Shown here piece by piece: positions 1 through 10,689 of a stretch of 64,000 nucleotides of DNA. The stretch comes from Bettongia penicillata ogilbyi (taxonomy: Eukaryota; Chordata; Mammalia; Diprotodontia; Potoroidae), in NCBI GenBank assembly GCA_023548195.1, contig JAJHZJ010000694.1, positions 310,001 through 374,000 of the forward strand, given 5' to 3'. The translations under genes were made by a program, and so were the position numbers. A model generated the notes under the pieces. The model was given only the letters and a program-made list of their open reading frames with translations. It was not told the origin of the DNA and made no database searches. Position 1 is the first letter of the stretch. Every line of letters starts with the position of its first letter.

Positions 1-130
1 TTCCACTCTAAGACTCTCACTGACAGAGAATTTCCTATCTCACAATACAGATCATTCCATGTGGGGGCCATTATAGTCATTAGGAAGTATCTCTTTATAC
101 TGACCAAAAATATACTTCCCAAAAATTTCT

Positions 131-560
131 ATTCATTGATCAATCACTCAGTCAAAGACATTTATTAAATACCTACTATGTGCCAGACACTATGTTAAGT
201 ACTGGAAATAAAAGAAGAGCAAAAGGCAGACTCTACCTTCCAGGAACTTCTAATCTAATGAAGGAGAAAACCATCAAGTATGTACAAAAAAAGCTATATA
301 CAGGATAAATAGGAAATGTAAGAAGGAAGGCATAGAATTAAGAGGGATTGGGAAAAGCTAGCTATAGAAGATGGAAATTTAATGGGGACTTGAGGAAGCC
401 AATAGTGAAAGATGAGGAGGGGAAAAATTCCAAGAAAGGGAGAGAACCAGAGAAAATGCCTAGAGCTAAGACAGCATGTCTTGTTGAAGAAACAGAAAGA
501 GGACCAGTGTCATTGGATTGAAAGTACATGGTATAGATACATAGAGGGTACAGAGTGCAT
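131..560 (-). mobile_element. L2 LINE 3' region, antisense
   Basis: On the plus strand this opens with the reverse complement of an L2 tail (tttattaaatacctactatg, then tgccagacactatgttaag). It continues through the ccttccaggaacttctaatc and gaggaagccaatagtg blocks that precede the tail in L2. The copy is old, with many substitutions and small indels. It has no coding capacity. Confidence 0.8.
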
Positions 561-561
561 T

Positions 562-1120
562 GAATATGAAGGGATAATATCTAAAAAATAAAATTATGGG
601 GTGAGAGAGGAATATATTGGAAGAAGGAGAAAAGGAAAGATAGAATGGGGCAAATTATCTCACATAAAAGAGGCAAGAAAAAGGTTTCATAGTGGAGGGA
701 AAGGGGGAGGGGGGAGAGGGAATGAGTGAACCTTACTCTCATTGGATTTGGCTTAAGAAAGGAATAGTATACACACGCGATTGGATATCTTACCCTACAA
801 CAGGGTAAGGGGCTAAGGGGGGGGTGGTAGAAGGGAGGGCAGATTAGGGGAGGGGGTAGTCAGAAGCAAACATTTCTGAAAAGGGACAAGGTCAAAGTTG
901 AAAATAGAATAAGTGGGTTTGGGATAGAATAGAAGGAAATATAGTCACTTTCATAACATGACTAATATAGAAGTGTTTTTCATAACTACACATGTATAAC
1001 CTATATTGAATTGCTTGCCTTCTCAATGAGGGTGGGTGATAAGGGAAGAAGGAAGAAAATTTGGAACTCAAAGTTTTAAAAACAAATGTTAAAAATTGTT
1101 TTCACACGCAACTGGGAAAT
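562..1120 (+). mobile_element. L1 3' UTR piece, marsupial type (first unit)
   Basis: This is a purine-rich stretch with the caaattatctcacataaaag block, then a taccctacaacagggtaagg block and a G-rich run. It ends in aatttggaactcaaagtttt followed by tgttttcacacgcaactggg, which I recognise as the 3' end of marsupial L1 copies. It matches the unit directly downstream, so the two form an internally duplicated L1 3' UTR. No ORF2 sequence precedes it here. Confidence 0.6.
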
Positions 1121-1375
1121 AAGATATAAAGGCAATGGGATATAGAAATCTATCTTGCCCTACAAGAAAGTAAGGGGAAGGGGATAAAAGCAGGGTGATA
1201 AAAGGAAGGGCAACTGGGGGAAGGGATAATCAGAATGCATGCCATATCAGGGTGGAGGGAGGGGAGAGATGGGGAGAAAATCTGGAACTCAAAACCTTGT
1301 GGAAATTAATGTTGAAAATTATAAATAAATAAATAGATAAGTAAATAGATAGATAAAAACAAAAGTAAAAAAAGA
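1121..1375 (+). mobile_element. L1 3' UTR piece, second unit, with A-rich tail
   Basis: It repeats the order of the unit upstream: ggatatagaaatctatcttg, ccctacaagaaagtaagggg, a G-rich run, then aaaatctggaactcaaaacc. It ends in an ataaataaataaatagata tail. The tail is the expected A-rich 3' end of an L1 insertion and now reads as a tetranucleotide microsatellite. Confidence 0.6.
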
Positions 1376-1402
1376 GTGATAAGCAATATATATACACAGT
1401 GG

Positions 1403-1532
1403 TGGGGCATCTAGGTGGAGCAGTGGATACAGTGCTGGCCTTGGAGGCAGGAGGACCTGAGTTCAGCTTCAGACATTTAGCTATATGATCTTGGGTAAGT
1501 GGCTTAATCTTGATTGCCTCCAAAAAAAAAAA
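1403..1532 (+). mobile_element. Marsupial tRNA-derived CORE-SINE, short, with poly-A
   Basis: It starts ggggcatctaggtggagcag and carries a B-box-like gagttcagcttcagac and the CORE block gatcttgggtaagtggctta. It ends in a run of about 12 A. At about 130 bp it is well preserved compared with the MIRs around it, so it is probably a younger marsupial-specific insertion. Confidence 0.75.
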
Positions 1533-1694
1533 TACTATGTGGTGGAAAGGAAGGAAGGGAGAACAGCTTTGGCTGAATGATGACTAGAAATATAATCACA
1601 ACGAATGACCTAGAGTTATGTGGGGAAAAATAATTCTTATTAATGTGTGAATATTATTTGAAGCTCTATTTAAGGAGATGCCAAACAGATAACA

Positions 1695-1978
1695 AGACAT
1701 AATGGAAGAAAGCATCACGGTCTAAAGGAAAGGATATTGCTTTCTTAGTGTCTGGATTTGAATTGAGTTTCTGCCTTTTCATACCTGGGGTAACTCAACT
1801 GACTGACCCTGCGCCCAGTGACCTCATATCTCTATGCCTTGATTTCCCCATCCAATAAAATAGGGATAGTAATATTAATCCCACCAAATCTCACCAGCTT
1901 GGCTGATAGAATGGCTTCATATTATATGAAAGCAATTAGTATCCACAAAGCATCATATAAATACTGTTACTATTAAAC
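1695..1978 (+). mobile_element. MIR-family SINE
   Basis: Diverged but in order: a gcatcacggtctaaaggaa head, ctggatttgaattgag, a degenerate CORE, ttgatttccccatcc with aaaatagggatagtaat, and a tail close to tataaatactgttactatta. Confidence 0.6.
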
Positions 1979-3023
1979 TAGTTATGAAAATGACAAAAAC
2001 AAAATTAGCTTTTGTGAATTTGAATTTTTATTTATAGCTGACTTACCACCCCAAAAATAATAGGAACATATTATTACTTTGTTATAATACATCGACTGCT
2101 AACAGAATGAATGAATATCTTCTAAAACCCTTCAGAATTGGGGAATACCTGCAATGATTAGTAAGAAGTCATTTTAGAGATTATGATAAATCAGTAATTC
2201 ACAGAAGGCACAACAGCTACAGAACATCCTTACAAATAAACAGACACAGATAAAACCAAATTATGTATTTTGATCTTTAATCAATAGCCAGGAAATCAAG
2301 CAGGAAGAGAATTTTATTTCATCTCCAGTCAGAAACTGAAGAGTTACCTGTGAATTCAATTTCTATTTAAAAATTGTTACTCATTTCTAACTATTGGGTT
2401 CAACTTGGGGCAAGTACCACTATCTATGTGACTGACAAAAAGGCAAACAGGTGGAAAATAGACAATAAAAATATCAATTAATGCATTACTCTGTAGAAAA
2501 ACTTTTTTTAACAATTCATTTGTTAGCATTTAATATTTTCTTCTTCCTTTATGGTCATAAATAGTTCTATTTCTGTACACTAAGTAACTGTTTTAATACA
2601 CAAATATATTGAAATTGATGTAAAAATTGTCAAAATAATGTAAATAATTAATTTAATAATTTTAAATTTTAATATAATATTTCTTTCTTTAAAGCCTCAA
2701 TTCCAGTCCTAGAGTTCCTACCTAGTATCTATGAACTTTTTAAAACAAGAAATTAATTGACATAAATATATGTCAATGTGATTGTTTTTGATAAATAATC
2801 AAAATATGTTTTATTTTATAAACTGAAAGGCCTTATTCTGAGAAGTCATCTAGGAGTTTATAAATTTCACCCAAGTACAAAAGGGTCCATGACACAAAAC
2901 AGCTAAAAGAAACTACCACAGCCCGTCCATCACCGAGTTTTGGCTATTGTTTCATGAAAACACCTAGTATTCCTTCCTTAGTTATTTATTGCCTATTTCA
3001 CAAAGTTATGGGGGAAAGGATAC
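1979..3023. other. AT-rich repeat-poor block
   Basis: I recognise no repeat, RNA or credible open frame here. Long A/T-only stretches occur around 2,590-2,690. Part of the right end (3,024-3,069) is duplicated across the SINE that follows. Confidence 0.4.
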
Positions 3024-3069
3024 AATGAAATTGTAAATCACTCTAACAAAGGAATTTATCCTTAGCATT
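3024..3069 (+). repeat. Left copy of long direct repeat flanking a SINE
   Basis: This 46-bp segment (starts aatgaaattgtaaatcactc, ends atccttagcatt) recurs at 3,382-3,423 beyond the SINE. The copies differ by a 4-bp taac indel and one C/T change. It is best read as a target-site duplication of unusual length, or as an older tandem repeat into which the SINE inserted. Confidence 0.85.
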
Positions 3070-3381
3070 GTGTGTTCGTCCTTCATTGCCAAAGAAGACC
3101 ATGCCATCAGAGAAATAGTAACATGACTTGCACTTGACTTTGAGTGAGGGAGGGCTGTGCAGGTCACCAGCACCAGCCTCACATCTCCAAAGCCATCTCA
3201 ATCCAGGGACCAGATAATCATCAGGATGACTGGAGATGACCCAGAATGAGGCAGTTAGGGTTAAGTGACTTGCCCAAGGTCACCCAGCTAGTGAGTGTCA
3301 AGTGTCTGAGGTGAGATTTCAACTCAAGTCTTCCTGACTCCTGCACTGATGCTCTATCCACTGCACCACCTAGCTGCCGCT
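3070..3381 (-). mobile_element. Long CORE-SINE (WSINE type), antisense
   Basis: Read on the minus strand it runs from a tRNA-like head (gcggcagctaggtggtgcag) through the CORE (gtgaccttgggcaagtcact). It continues through a unique body (tggagatgtgaggctggtg; caaagtcaagtgcaagtcatg) to a tail close to ggtcttctttggcaatgaag. The copy at 21,614-21,897 on the other strand has the same order. The tail resembles the 3' end of the LINE at 26,982-27,305. Confidence 0.8.
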
Positions 3382-3423
3382 AATGAAATTGTAAATCACT
3401 CAAAGGAATTTATCCTTAGTATT
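3382..3423 (+). repeat. Right copy of long direct repeat flanking a SINE
   Basis: A 42-bp match to 3,024-3,069, lacking 4 bp and with one transition. It directly abuts the SINE's tRNA-like end. Confidence 0.85.
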
Positions 3424-3452
3424 ATTATTACATTACTATCATTACTTCCATT

Positions 3453-3693
3453 GGCCGCCAGGTGGCACAGTGGAGAGAGTACCAGTTCTCTAGTCAGGAA
3501 GAGGCATCTTCTTCCTAAGTTCAAATCTGGCCTCAGACACTTAGTAACTGTGACCTGGGCAAGTCACTTAACCTTGTTTGCCTCAGTCTCATCTGTAAAA
3601 TGAGCTGGATAAAGAAATAGCAAAGTACTCTAGTATCTTTAACAACAAACCCCAAATGGAGTCACGAAGAGTTGGTCATGAGCAAACTGAAAA
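3453..3693 (+). mobile_element. Mar-1-type CORE-SINE
   Basis: The tRNA-like head is ggccgccaggtggcacagtg and the CORE is gggcaagtcacttaacctt. A ctgtaaaatgagctggataa block follows. The right end, ccaaatggagtcacgaagag, is the Bov-B/RTE-like tail typical of the marsupial Mar-1 family. Copies at 41,848 and 61,092 have the same structure. Confidence 0.8.
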
Positions 3694-3704
3694 TAATTGT
3701 TATT

Positions 3705-3812
3705 TCCTCATTCAAACCTTGATCATTTTTCACCTAAACCACCTTCAACAGTCTCCTAAATGGTCTATCTACCTGTTGTCCCTCTCACCTTCAGTTCATC
3801 CTAAACACATTT
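3705..3812 (+). mobile_element. L2 LINE fragment (RT C-terminal region)
   Basis: The order caccttcaacagtctcctaa, atggtctatctacctg, cagttcatcctaaacac follows the L2 segment just after the reverse transcriptase core. It is truncated on both sides. Confidence 0.55.
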
Positions 3813-4339
3813 TTAAAAAAGTTTTTTTTTTTTAAATCACAAATGTTTACAAATTATACCCACTTCTGAGAAGTCACCTGTAAGGAATGCAACAATTAAG
3901 CGACACTAACAATAGCACTGGCCTTAGCTTTACCTATCTTTCTGATTTTTATGCTGCCTTAAAATTTGGTAAGCATTCCATCTCTGCTGTCATCCAAATC
4001 AGTGATATAAATCTTGAACTGAACATCTTATCCCCTTGTTTCTTTTTTATGTTGATTCAACATTCCACATCCATAGCATCCCCCCAAACTCTCTATTTTT
4101 AATTTTTTAATTAATAAAAATGGGTTTTCTCTGCTTTCTATTTTCTATCTGTTAGAAAAAATATTTTAAAAAATGACTTTTAACAAATAAGCCTTAGTCA
4201 TGTAAAACAAATTTGCTCATTGTTTATATCATATATTAGGTAATATTATGTCATATTGACATGTCTGACATATGGGTGATAAATCAATGTATCATTATGC
4301 ATTAGAAATCTATCACCTCTCTATCAAGAGGAAGATGGT

Positions 4340-4585
4340 ATGCAATGGTGCACTGGTAAATGTTTAACAACCAACTCTGCAGAAATATATGTGTGTGTAT
4401 GGGTACAATTCATAGCTAAAATTCAACTGTGTTTTTAATATTTGTTCTCCATTACTTTCTTAAGTCTGGACAATCAGCAAAGCAGTAAATCAAGCCCTGA
4501 TTTACAGTGTTTGCTGATTTCTGAGCAGTAAATGCTGACACTAAAAATTAACAATTGGCTGTTGAGAGCTAATCCAGTCTGGCAA
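4340..4585 (+). repeat. Unclassified interspersed repeat A, copy 1
   Basis: It shares a colinear series with 49,195-49,450: taaatgtttaacaaccaact, cttaagtctggacaatcagc, and tgtttgctgatttctgag, then a short A/T stretch. I believe it is an ancient medium-reiteration element, possibly hAT-derived, but cannot assign a family. Confidence 0.55.
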
Positions 4586-4599
4586 CAGGATACTTCTGT

Positions 4600-4880
4600 T
4601 CTTATTATTAATCCTTGGTTCTCTGGAATAAAGTATGGTCATTATTATAGAGATCATAGTTCTCATAGCTCTCCAAGTTGTTTACCTGTACAATATTGTT
4701 ATTATTATATAAATTGTTCTACTTCTGTTCATTTCATCCTTCATCGTTTTACAATAGTGATGGTACAGTATAAAATATTCTCCTGGTTCTGCTCCCTGCA
4801 CTCTGTATTAGTTCATATAAATTGTCCTTCATTGGAAGTTCACCTACAGCACATCCTGAACACTTCAGTTATATTTTCCC
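4600..4880 (+). repeat. Unclassified interspersed repeat B, copy 1
   Basis: It contains aaaatattctcctggttctg followed by ctctgtattagttcatata, matching acaatattctcctagttcta and atctgtgtcagttcataca in the copy near 48,860-49,110. Similar sequence is widespread in marsupial DNA as I remember it. The long forward frame across it (4,532-5,011) is therefore not treated as a gene. Confidence 0.5.
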
Positions 4881-5318
4881 AAAACACCTACAGCCCCAAA
4901 ACCTTTAAGGATAAAGCTACTGTAGGACCAGATCCAAATCCCCCAGCCCTGTATTCAAACACCCTGTCTCCTACTTTTGTAGACCTTTCAGCCATAATGC
5001 CGCTTATATAATCTCTCCTCTGTAACAAAACTGGTTTATGTAATGTCCCTGGAACAGTAAGTACATTTGTATATTTAATTCCCTGGTTCAGAATGACAGC
5101 CGATCTCCTCTCCACTCACCTCAAAGGGTCTGGGTTCAAAGCCTAGCTCTGCTGGTTAATAGCTTTACAACTTTGACCAAGTAACTTAAACCTCTCTCTG
5201 GAAAATGAGAAAGTTGAGTTAAATATTTCCAAGTTCTCTTTCAGTTCTAAGCACTTTAAGTAGCATGCAACATGGCCCAGTGGATGACAACCAGTCTTGA
5301 AAACAAGAAGACCTTGAC

Positions 5319-5476
5319 CAGGGTTGGGGAACCTTTGGCCTTGAGACCGCATGTGGTCCTCTAAGTCCTAAAGTGCAGCCCTTTGATTCGTTCTATGAAG
5401 TTTGGATTCAGTCAAAAGACCACAGCTGAGGACCTAAGGGCCAAATGTGGCCTCGAGACCTCAGGTCCCCTGACCA
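5319..5476. mobile_element. Palindromic hAT-like MITE, copy 1
   Basis: It opens cagggttggggaacctttgg and closes with the inverse (ggtcccctgaccagg). The two halves mirror each other: aggccaca/tgtggcc-type blocks and ctcagtcaaaag-type blocks face inward. A second copy lies at 18,685-18,808. The CAGGG terminus suits non-autonomous hAT elements. No clear 8-bp target duplication survives. Confidence 0.6.
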
Positions 5477-6489
5477 GGACCAAAGACCTGTCTCTGATAA
5501 TAACAGATATGACCCCTCAGCAAGTCATATGACCCCCTAGATGCCTCAGGCAATTTTCTAAGGCTTAAAGTTGCAGAGCAGTCAAAGAACTGCATTGGCA
5601 GAAGAATTTTCCCTAAGCAATTAAAACTTATTTGATATAAAAACAAAAATTAATACCACATTTCCTTTTTCAACAAATTATTAGAATGGTAAATCAGGCT
5701 ATGCCAAGAAAAGAGCATTACAGAATTTCAGCAGAACTTTTCATAAAGTATCTCTCATTACCCATATGGAAAGATGTAGTCCAAACGATAGTTCACTTGG
5801 GTGAACTGAGGAACTGATCAAAAAGCTGGATCCAAAGAGTGGTGATTAATGAACTCACATCAACATATAAAAGAACTGAGGGGAGAGTGTTCAGTTCAAC
5901 GTTTATAGCACCGACTTGGATGAAAGCAAGATGTGGAATGTTTAGCAGATTTTAAGACAGCATAAAACTGGAAAACAACGGCAAACTTTAGCTCAACTCT
6001 AGCAAGTTTTTAAAAATTAAGAGTTTTCTAAAAATAAAATGAGCCACTTAGGGAGGTAATTAGTTCCCTGGCATGCTAGGTATAAAAAGAGGTTGCTGGT
6101 TAGTTTTCCCGTATTCTCTAGAAGAAACTGTTGCTTAGTTATAGGTTTGACAAGCTCAGTGATGATAAACTCAACTAGAAATGGGGGTCACTAATCCATA
6201 TCTTAGTATATATACTGGCTGCCTATTGACATAGTTTTGAAATGTAAGATTATCTATGTGTTGTTGCATTTTCATTTATTTTGTTACATATGCAGGCTAT
6301 AGGTTTGATACTTTTGAAATGGATGATCTCTGAGTCTCCTTCCTTGGTGATTCTCTATCTGCAATGGCACCTACCATAATAACAATAACAAATCATAAAT
6401 TATATATAATATATTATCAAAAATCATAACTAATAGCATAGTATCTTGATGATCATAGTCAGATGATAAACATTTGTCAAAAGCCTAGA
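5477..6489. other. Repeat-poor block
   Basis: I see no recognisable repeat apart from short AT-rich runs near 6,390-6,420, and no convincing open frame. Confidence 0.35.
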
Positions 6490-6625
6490 AGAATTATAGA
6501 ATCTTAAACCAAGTTAAAATGTTAGAGAAATAATCTAATCCTCATAATTTAGAAATGAGAAAATTGAGAACCAGAAAGCCCAAATTTTACACTATTTAGT
6601 GAGAGTCGGGGCTTTGATGTGAACA
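6490..6625 (-). mobile_element. MIR-family SINE, antisense
   Basis: It carries gttagagaaataatctaatc, then atttagaaatgagaaaattg and a degenerate CORE. This is the reverse order of a MIR tail and core. Confidence 0.55.
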
Positions 6626-6835
6626 TTAAATGAGATACTACAGCTCCATAGAATTAAGTAAATTATCTTGATAAATGATTGTTGCTTTTGTAATTCACTT
6701 AATATGTCCAGATAATTGGAGTCTTTTAAAAATGTTTCAATTATTATAATAAAATCTCATATTAACATGGTTCTTTAAGATTTAGATTTTCCTCATAGCA
6801 ATTAAGTTGTTTATTCTTAACTTCACCTTACATTT

Positions 6836-6878
6836 GTGTACATGTGTGTGTGCGTGTGTGTGTGTGTACACACACAAC
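6836..6878. repeat. TG/CA microsatellite
   Basis: A (GT)n run with one GC interruption turns into (AC)n, making a self-complementary tract. Confidence 0.9.
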
Positions 6879-7479
6879 TTACTTATAGAAAGGACTGATT
6901 CATGCTAAATCCCAGAGATTCTTAACTCAGTAGTTATTGATTAGACATATTACACCATTAACCTGACCAAGGACTCTTTTCAGACAAAAGTTGAACATTT
7001 TGAGGTTTAATGTTATTTTTGATATGATTACTGCTCACCACTGGCCAAAGATTTGTTGACAGAAAAAGATATTTAAAAATTAATTGAACTTCCTTTAAAC
7101 TTCAATTCCCCAAGATAACCCTTTAAGTAAACGCTTTCTGCTTTCATTAAGGTTCATTACAAAGTAAACAAATATTTAAATTTCAGAAATATTCAAAATA
7201 ACGAGAGGGATTCAGGCTCAGCAAATTTTTCACATACTAACATGACCAAGGACCAAAAAAAAAAAAATAATGAAATAGTCAAACACAATTAGGAATTGAC
7301 TAATTGCTCTTCCCTACTGTGGACATTCCCAATTATTAACAAAAATAACAGTACTGTCATTTTATCAGAGAGAGTGGAATAGTTACCAGAGACAAAACAA
7401 ATAAGGAAGACTAGTCAAAACTCAAAGAGATCATTTACAAAACAGAGAGAAGCAGAGCTAGAAAGACAGAGAGATCATG

Positions 7480-7522
7480 TATGTATATATATGTGTGTGT
7501 GTGTATACACACACATATTTCA
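7480..7522. repeat. TA/TG/CA microsatellite
   Basis: Alternating tatatatgtgtgtgtgtg then tatacacacaca, self-complementary about its centre. Confidence 0.9.
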
Positions 7523-7687
7523 TATTTGTACAGATACATACATATATAATGTGTATATTTTCTATATGTGTTAATAGATAATATATAGATGTATGCCTCT
7601 AACTTCACTGGTATGGGGAGGTCCTATAGAAATCTACAATTATTCTGTACTTATATGGCATTAGAGTGTTTCTGGGAGCCTAAGAGC

Positions 7688-7796
7688 TTGTAACTTGTCT
7701 AGGCTCAAGGAGCAAGTATTTATCAGAGGAAACTAGAAATCAGGTCTTTTTGACTTTAAAGCCAAAACTCCATTGTGCCATATTGTCTCTCACTGG
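7688..7796 (-). mobile_element. MIR-family SINE fragment, antisense
   Basis: The order taacttgtctaggctcaagg, gaaatcaggtctttttgact, attgtgccatattgtctc is the reverse complement of the MIR CORE and head. Confidence 0.55.
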
Positions 7797-7797
7797 A

Positions 7798-7962
7798 CTA
7801 GATAAATATATGTATGGGTGTATATGCATGTGTACATGTATACATGTATATAAATACACACATACATGTAGATACACATATGTGCATTTGTGTATATACA
7901 TGTGTGTGTTCATACGTATATATACGTGTGTGTACATGTGGGCGTATCTATGTTTATATACT
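7798..7962. repeat. Long imperfect TG/TA/CA tract
   Basis: About 165 bp of mixed tatatg, catgtg and tacaca units. Both overlapping open frames here (7,740-8,006 minus and 7,750-8,085 plus) encode Tyr/Cys/His/Met repeats produced by this tract and are rejected as genes. Confidence 0.9.
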
Positions 7963-8094
7963 ATCACTGCACTATTGGTAAACCTCAAAGCAACACATTC
8001 AAGCAATATCCAAATTTACTCCAAACACTGGCAACAGAATCCTTTTCACAAGACTATCACACTCAATAGAACAGAAATCAAATAATTTCACAAA

Positions 8095-8322
8095 ACTCAA
8101 AAAATGTTGGAGCTGGAAGGAAGCTTAGAAATCTCCTTAGGCCAACTTGCCCTTTATTTTACAGCTTTTATAGATGATGAGACCCAATGAGGTTAAGTAA
8201 GTAGCCCAAGATACTACACATCTAATGACAAAACCAAAACCAGAACCCTCAAACTAGAACCCTCAAACTCTAAAACTCACATCTTCTGACTTCAGTTACA
8301 GTGCCGTTTCTATAACTTTAGC
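8095..8322 (-). mobile_element. MIR-family SINE, antisense, with 14-bp tandem duplication
   Basis: ttggagctggaaggaagctt, ttttatagatgatgagacc and gtaagtagcccaagatac follow the reverse MIR order. Inside it the 14-mer agaaccctcaaact occurs twice head to tail at 8,242-8,269 without a mismatch, which suggests a recent slip. Confidence 0.65.
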
Positions 8323-9354
8323 AATTTGTCTCTTAAGAAAGAAATGATAGAAAAAAAAAATATGAGTAAAGAAATATTAAATCTTATCCCCCTCTCTTGT
8401 GGCAAATGGGATAATTAGGTTTAAATCAAAGTGGAAGTGAATAGTGTAGGTTGCTCCCTACATTCACGCTGGATTTCTTAAATGAAGTATAAATAGTAAT
8501 TATCAACAGGCATGTGTATAACGGGCATGTGAGACATACGCTGGTTGACAACAAGTTTCCAACGGGAAATGAGGATAACTAGAAAGCAAACCAAAATATT
8601 TTCCCATTGTTTATTAACATGTCAATCACTCCCTAGTCCATAAAGACAAAAATAACCTATGCTGTAAATTTTTCCTACATATACTTCATCTGCCATAAAA
8701 TTTAATGACATTGTTGCTGATGCCATTAAAATGGCTGCCATGTTCCACCCTGAAGGTGACTACTTCACTGGTGATTGAAGGGATAATGTGAATTTTATTT
8801 TTATGCCTTTGACTGTAGGGTCTCCATCATCACAGACCTCAGAACAGGACCAAACTAAATCTCAGCAGGCACAATGGACCCAGAGAGGAATAACTAGTCA
8901 GCTGATAAGGTTCTATGGATCACCCCAAAGGAAAAAATAAAGAAAATGGAGTACAACGGGATGCAAATAATTATGAATAGGAGAATCAAAGTAGATGTAA
9001 ATTAAGTTCTCATCAAATACAATAAATTTTATTCCTTACATGTATGCATGCACAGCCCTTCCAAAAAATCAATCTATCAATGAAAATAAATTCATATCAA
9101 CAAATATTTATTTAGTACTACTATGTCCAATATACCATGTTACAAATTGAGGGACATGTGAAAAATAAGACAGTTCCTTCCTTCAAGTTGACAATCACAT
9201 ATGGAAAATAAGACATATAATCAAAATAAAAGAGCAAAGAACATCATGAAAGCTACTTAGCATAAAGTCTCAAAGGGAGGGGTCACTTCTGGTTGGGACT
9301 ATTGGGGTGGGGAGGTAAGAGAAGGCTCTATAAAGTCTAGTAAATATCTCTGAC
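8323..9354. other. Repeat-poor block
   Basis: No repeat is recognised. The part from 8,640 to 9,000 has mixed composition with no simple-sequence content, and is one of the better candidates for conserved non-coding sequence. Confidence 0.35.
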
Positions 9355-9505
9355 AGTTATCAGTGGCACAATGTTGGGAAAATTACTGTAATTCTCTGAA
9401 CTTCAGCTTTATCACCTTCTGTTACCCAGTTCAGAGAGAGTTAATGCATTATACAAATTGAAATTATTAATAATCATTACTATCATTATTATTAAAATAC
9501 CTAGA
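9355..9505 (+). mobile_element. Probable MIR-family SINE remnant
   Basis: ctctgaacttcagctttatc followed by a late ttattaataatcattactat block fits the CORE-to-tail order of MIR, but divergence is high. Confidence 0.35.
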
Positions 9506-10039
9506 GGAAGGCTTTCAATGTAATTAGTACAAATGTCATATGGAAGATTTACTAAAAATATGGTTAATCATGAGACAAGAAGATACAGATAGGTTATGAT
9601 GGAAGCAATGTCCACATTGAGGAGATCATGACTCCACTGACATGTTGAAGCATCATTTGAATGATCATCATCAGTGTCTTTTTTCTATGAAAAAAATGAA
9701 AATGGGAGATAATTTTACATTTTGAAATAATTTGCTTCAAATTGCCTTCAGAATTGAAGAAAACAAGTAAAATGGCTTCTTTTATTTATAACTCATAATG
9801 CCACAGGAAGTAAAATTAGAAGAAAAACTAAACTTTAAATGTATAATGTATCATCACATCACTGAAGTCAAACTGAAAAATGATTTGTGAGTAGCTCATT
9901 GCTGAGACTAATTGGTGGCAAAAGAGACAACGTGTAATGAGTTAAAAGGATTGAAAATGTATGAATGAACTTCATTTTAAAAGTTGGCTTAGAATCATAC
10001 AGATGTTTACTGACTGAAAATAAATGATTTTTTGAGTTT

Positions 10040-10685
10040 TGCTAAAAATGAATATTATCTCCATGGGCAGAAATAGAAAGGAGAAGACATTCCAGAAGAA
10101 ATGTAGAATAAACAAATGCAAAAAGAGAAGAAAAAAGCATGGGATTTCTCTAGGAAATAAACAATCTATCTTAGCTTTTAAGATGGGATACATGAGGGAA
10201 AGTAGAAAAGCTGGAAAGGAAAATTGAAACCAAGTTGAAAAGGGACAGAAATTTGTGTATCATATGCAAAACAATGGTAAGGCATTAAATATTTTAGAGC
10301 AGAGACATGTATCAGGGAAATTATAGTGGTAGTGCTTATAGGATGTGTTGAAAGTGGAAAGACTTAGAGCAGAGATAACAATTAGAAAAGTTTTTCAGTA
10401 ATGAAAGTGAGAGGTTAGTTAGACCAACTAGGGTTCCATTCCCTTATTGCTAAGAATGAAAAGGAGATGAATATAAAAAATATCATGGAAGCAGAAATGA
10501 TGGAATGATTTTAGACATAGGTGACTGGCACAATGGTGATGCAAATTGTTGTACGCAATTAGGGAAGTCAGATGAGAATCTTTAGGGAAATTTAGTTGAT
10601 CAGTTTTGCACAATTTGATTAAAAAAAAAGTTGTAGCAGGATATTCAAGTATAAAACCTCTAGTGCAGTTAGAAATGAGCATTTG
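10040..10685 (-). mobile_element. L2 LINE, reverse transcriptase side, antisense
   Basis: On the plus strand: gacattccagaagaaatgta, gcagagacatgtatcaggga, gtgaaagtgagaggttagtt, gcagaaatgatggaatgatt and ttgatcagttttgcacaatt. These are successive blocks of reversed L2 up to the region encoding the last part of the RT. It is followed at once by an L2 5' portion in the opposite direction. The open frames within it are shadows. Confidence 0.7.
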
Positions 10686-10689
10686 AAAA

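Noticed and set aside
4532..5011. 159-codon forward open frame
   Set aside because: It lies over an interspersed repeat with a second copy near 48,860 and has low-complexity Tyr/His/Ser content. No domain.
7740..8085. Overlapping open frames on both strands, 88 and 111 codons
   Set aside because: Both are produced by a TG/TA/CA microsatellite.
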